DNA of 18,677 nucleotides from Candidatus Hydrogenedens sp. (lineage in GTDB: Bacteria > Hydrogenedentota > Hydrogenedentia > Hydrogenedentales > Hydrogenedentaceae), in contig JAIWNQ010000230.1 in assembly GCA_020216745.1 (NCBI GenBank), forward strand, positions 1 through 18,677, read 5' to 3'. A model generated the notes under the pieces. That model saw nothing but the letters and a program-made list of their open reading frames with translations. It made no database searches and had not been told where the DNA came from. Numbering within the stretch: position 1 is the first letter of the stretch; each line of letters opens with the position of its first letter. Shown in pieces: positions 17,949-18,677 of the stretch. The position numbers were made by a program, and so were the translations under genes.

Positions 17949-18022
17949 GCAGGGGCAAACCCACTTATCTACCCCAAAAAGTAAACGTCTGAAGTAGGGC
18001 AAACACATAGGTCCACCCCTAC
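17949..18022. repeat. Two degenerate copies of a palindromic G/C-rich intergenic repeat
   Basis: Copy 1 (about 17949-17975) reads GCAGGGGCAAACCCA then ends in TACCCC. Copy 2 (17994-18022) reads GTAGGGCAAACACA, TAGGT and ends in CCACCCCTAC. The ends of copy 2 pair (GTAGGG with CCCTAC). Aligned, the copies share GGGCAAAC, CAC/CCA and CACCCC/TACCCC blocks and lie in the same orientation 19 bases apart. They resemble the widespread GTAGGGGCGAACACA-type intergenic palindromes of many bacteria. Only two diverged copies, so this is not a CRISPR. Confidence 0.5.
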
Positions 18023-18096
18023 AGTAGTATATGATGTAACATCCGCTTCCCTACTTCCGAATGGAGTAATTGTAGTTTCAATAGATGAAAATGAAT

Positions 18097-18171
18097 TAAC
18101 CACAGAGGACACGGAGATAAAGGGATAAAGAATTGAAACAACTCTGTGGTTCTCTGGGTACTCTGTGGTTA
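18097..18171. repeat. CACAGAG-type inverted-repeat element
   Basis: TAACCACAGAG (18097-18107) is the exact inverted match of CTCTGTGGTTA (18161-18171), an 11-bp terminal repeat. A second inner copy of CTCTGTGGTT is at 18142-18151, and 'GGACACGGAGA' follows the left arm. This 75-base unit has the look of the CACAGAG/CTCTGTG intergenic elements found scattered in many environmental bacterial genomes. It has no coding capacity, so if mobile it would need help from elsewhere. Confidence 0.55.
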
Positions 18172-18283
18172 GGTTTTCTTTGCCGTGTGTAATTGCGAAG
18201 TAAAAGACACACGCAGGAGTGGCTGAGGTGCTTTGAATGGTACTTCACAAAGATAATAAGATGAAATTAAAAAAGATAGTATG

Positions 18284-18317
18284 TTTTTATTTTATTTTTA
18301 TGGTGATAAAATAAAAA
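18284..18317. repeat. A+T-only hairpin upstream of a promoter-like unit
   Basis: TTTTTATTTTAT (18284-18295) pairs with ATAAAATAAAAA (18306-18317), a 12-bp stem with a 10-base loop. It immediately precedes the candidate -35 at 18320. A+T-only inverted repeats arise readily by chance here; it could be a bent or easily melted upstream element. Confidence 0.3.
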
Positions 18318-18319
18318 AT

Positions 18320-18352
18320 TTGTCACAATTTAAATTGTGTGTATGATATAAT
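18320..18352 (+). promoter_or_regulatory. Promoter-like unit with a 16-bp palindromic operator candidate
   Basis: TTGTCA (18320-18325, five of six consensus -35 bases), then the perfect palindrome CACAATTTAAATTGTG (18324-18339), then an extended -10, TGA followed by TATAAT (18347-18352). The -35 to -10 spacing is 21 bases, too long for a normal sigma-70 pair, so the extended -10 may act alone or with an activator. The palindrome sits where a repressor or MerR-like activator would bind. A long spacer between -35 and -10 with a palindrome inside it is a MerR-type arrangement, although MerR spacers are typically 19-20. This is inference. Confidence 0.45.
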
Positions 18353-18369
18353 TTATTACGGAGTATATA

Positions 18370-18423
18370 ATGAAGCAAGATAACAAGGAGAAATTAAAAA
18401 GGAAACGTATTGGTAAAACATAA
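18370..18423 (+). CDS. Tiny 17-codon ORF, possible leader peptide
   Basis: ATG at 18370 with CGGAG 6 bases upstream, ending TAA. The peptide is MKQDNKEKLKRKRIGKT, with eight Lys/Arg in 17 residues. It would be the first ORF after the promoter-like unit, about 18 bases after the -10. It may be a leader peptide or simply a chance ORF; an internal AAGGAG is also present in it. No family recognised. Confidence 0.3.
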   Translation: MKQDNKEKLKRKRIGKT

Positions 18424-18451
18424 TAGAATAATATAACTTTTTTCTCAACGC

Positions 18452-18475
18452 TCTCTTTTTGACGGCGAAGGGAGA
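18452..18475 (+). promoter_or_regulatory. RNA hairpin covering a Shine-Dalgarno
   Basis: In RNA, UCUCUUUUU (18452-18460) can pair with GAAGGGAGA (18467-18475) through nine pairs, three of them G-U, with a six-base loop GACGGC. The right arm includes the GGGAG (18470-18474) that would serve the ATG at 18478. If formed it would hide that ribosome binding site. Confidence 0.3.
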
Positions 18476-18477
18476 AG

Positions 18478-18513
18478 ATGATGATAAAAGATAATGAATT
18501 TATGCAAGTCTAA
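18478..18513 (+). CDS. Tiny 11-codon ORF, possible second leader peptide
   Basis: ATG at 18478 ending TAA at 18511-18513, peptide MMIKDNEFMQV. It has GGGAG close upstream (3 bases from the ATG, slightly short spacing; the second ATG at 18481 gives 6). It ends 16 bases before the ATG of the ORF that leaves the window. Very low information content; listed because it fits the leader layout. Confidence 0.2.
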   Translation: MMIKDNEFMQV

Positions 18514-18529
18514 AAAGGGAGCGGTAATA

Positions 18530-18677
18530 ATGAGGTACACGAAGGTGAGAAGAGTACAATATTATACATATTTAGACATGCATAGAAAGGATAGACATTT
18601 TAATATGTGCAGGACACTAACAGATACCATTTATTGGACAAACTATTCCTTTTTTATCATGTCTATTTTAGTTATCA
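18530..18677 (+). CDS. Start of an unidentified protein, cut by the window end
   Basis: ATG at 18530 with GGGAG 8 bases upstream, open for 49 codons to the window edge. It begins MRYTKVRRVQYYTYLDMHRK and continues with a hydrophobic stretch 'YWTNYSFFIMSILVI' near the edge, so a basic cytoplasmic N-terminus followed by a membrane helix is possible. The 49-codon open frame in A+T-rich DNA and the good Shine-Dalgarno make a real gene plausible. I do not recognise it. Confidence 0.35.
   Translation, partial: MRYTKVRRVQYYTYLDMHRKDRHFNMCRTLTDTIYWTNYSFFIMSILVI

Larger units (their letters stand above)
17709..18319. other. Non-coding stretch with repeats
   Basis: About 600 bases after engB in which I see no believable gene on either strand: frames are short, without ribosome binding sites. 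It holds the two degenerate palindromic repeats, the CACAGAG-type element and an A+T hairpin listed separately. A further inverted pair, CGTGTGT (18184-18190) and ACACACG (18207-18213), lies directly after the CACAGAG element. Confidence 0.6.

Noticed and set aside
17949..18022. CRISPR-like array
   Set aside because: Only two diverged palindromic copies with a 19-base gap, no cas genes.
18213..18240. Sequence reminiscent of the 5' end of a serine tRNA (GGAGTGGCTGAGG)
   Set aside because: No anticodon arm, no GGTTCGAATCC-type T-arm and no acceptor pairing follow; chance resemblance or an unprovable remnant.

Overview
The window is about 18.7 kb of AT-rich bacterial chromosome, visibly around 40% G+C in genes and lower between them. 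The code is standard: TGA is used as a stop. Start sites mostly carry AAGGAG- or GGAGG-type ribosome binding sites. It looks Gram-negative: there is an exported SurA/PpiC-type prolyl isomerase, and the unfused beta (1304 aa) and beta' (1376 aa) RNA polymerase subunits have long Gram-negative-style lengths. Gene content and order match no familiar model genome. An uncultured lineage is a reasonable guess (for example around Hydrogenedentota, Sumerlaeota or the PVC group), but the sequence alone does not settle this.

Left part, plus strand (1-5399): the C-terminal part of a YfhO-type membrane protein, a UbiE/MenG quinone methyltransferase, a GPH-type sugar symporter homologue, a previously easy-to-miss 53-residue ORF, and a membrane-anchored GH17 beta-1,3-glucan-active enzyme with a C-terminal WWTKPYW-type domain. 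The first three are closely spaced and could be co-transcribed. The last two are set apart by 120-150 base gaps.

Middle part, minus strand (16984 back to 5592): a glucuronokinase-like GHMP kinase, rsmI, a 300-base gap, rpoB, rpoC (TTG start overlapping the rpoB stop), a strong intrinsic terminator, a 67-residue single-helix protein, and the exported prolyl isomerase. rpoBC has neither rplJL upstream nor rpsL/rpsG downstream, so the classical ribosomal-protein/RNA-polymerase cluster is broken up here. RpoB carries His and Ile at two rifampicin-pocket positions that are usually Gln and Asn.

Right part, plus strand (17121-18677): engB (YsxC-type ribosome-assembly GTPase) is divergent from the GHMP kinase across a 136-base gap that holds a palindrome. 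It is followed by nearly 1 kb without any recognisable gene. That stretch holds two degenerate copies of a palindromic G-rich repeat, a CACAGAG-type inverted-repeat element, an AT hairpin, and a promoter-like unit. In the promoter-like unit a perfect 16-bp palindrome sits just upstream of an extended -10. It is followed by two tiny ORFs with good Shine-Dalgarno sites and a third ORF that runs off the window. This right-hand leader is the least explained and most interesting part of the window, but everything said about its function is inference. No rRNA, tRNA, CRISPR array, insertion sequence or defence system is visible.
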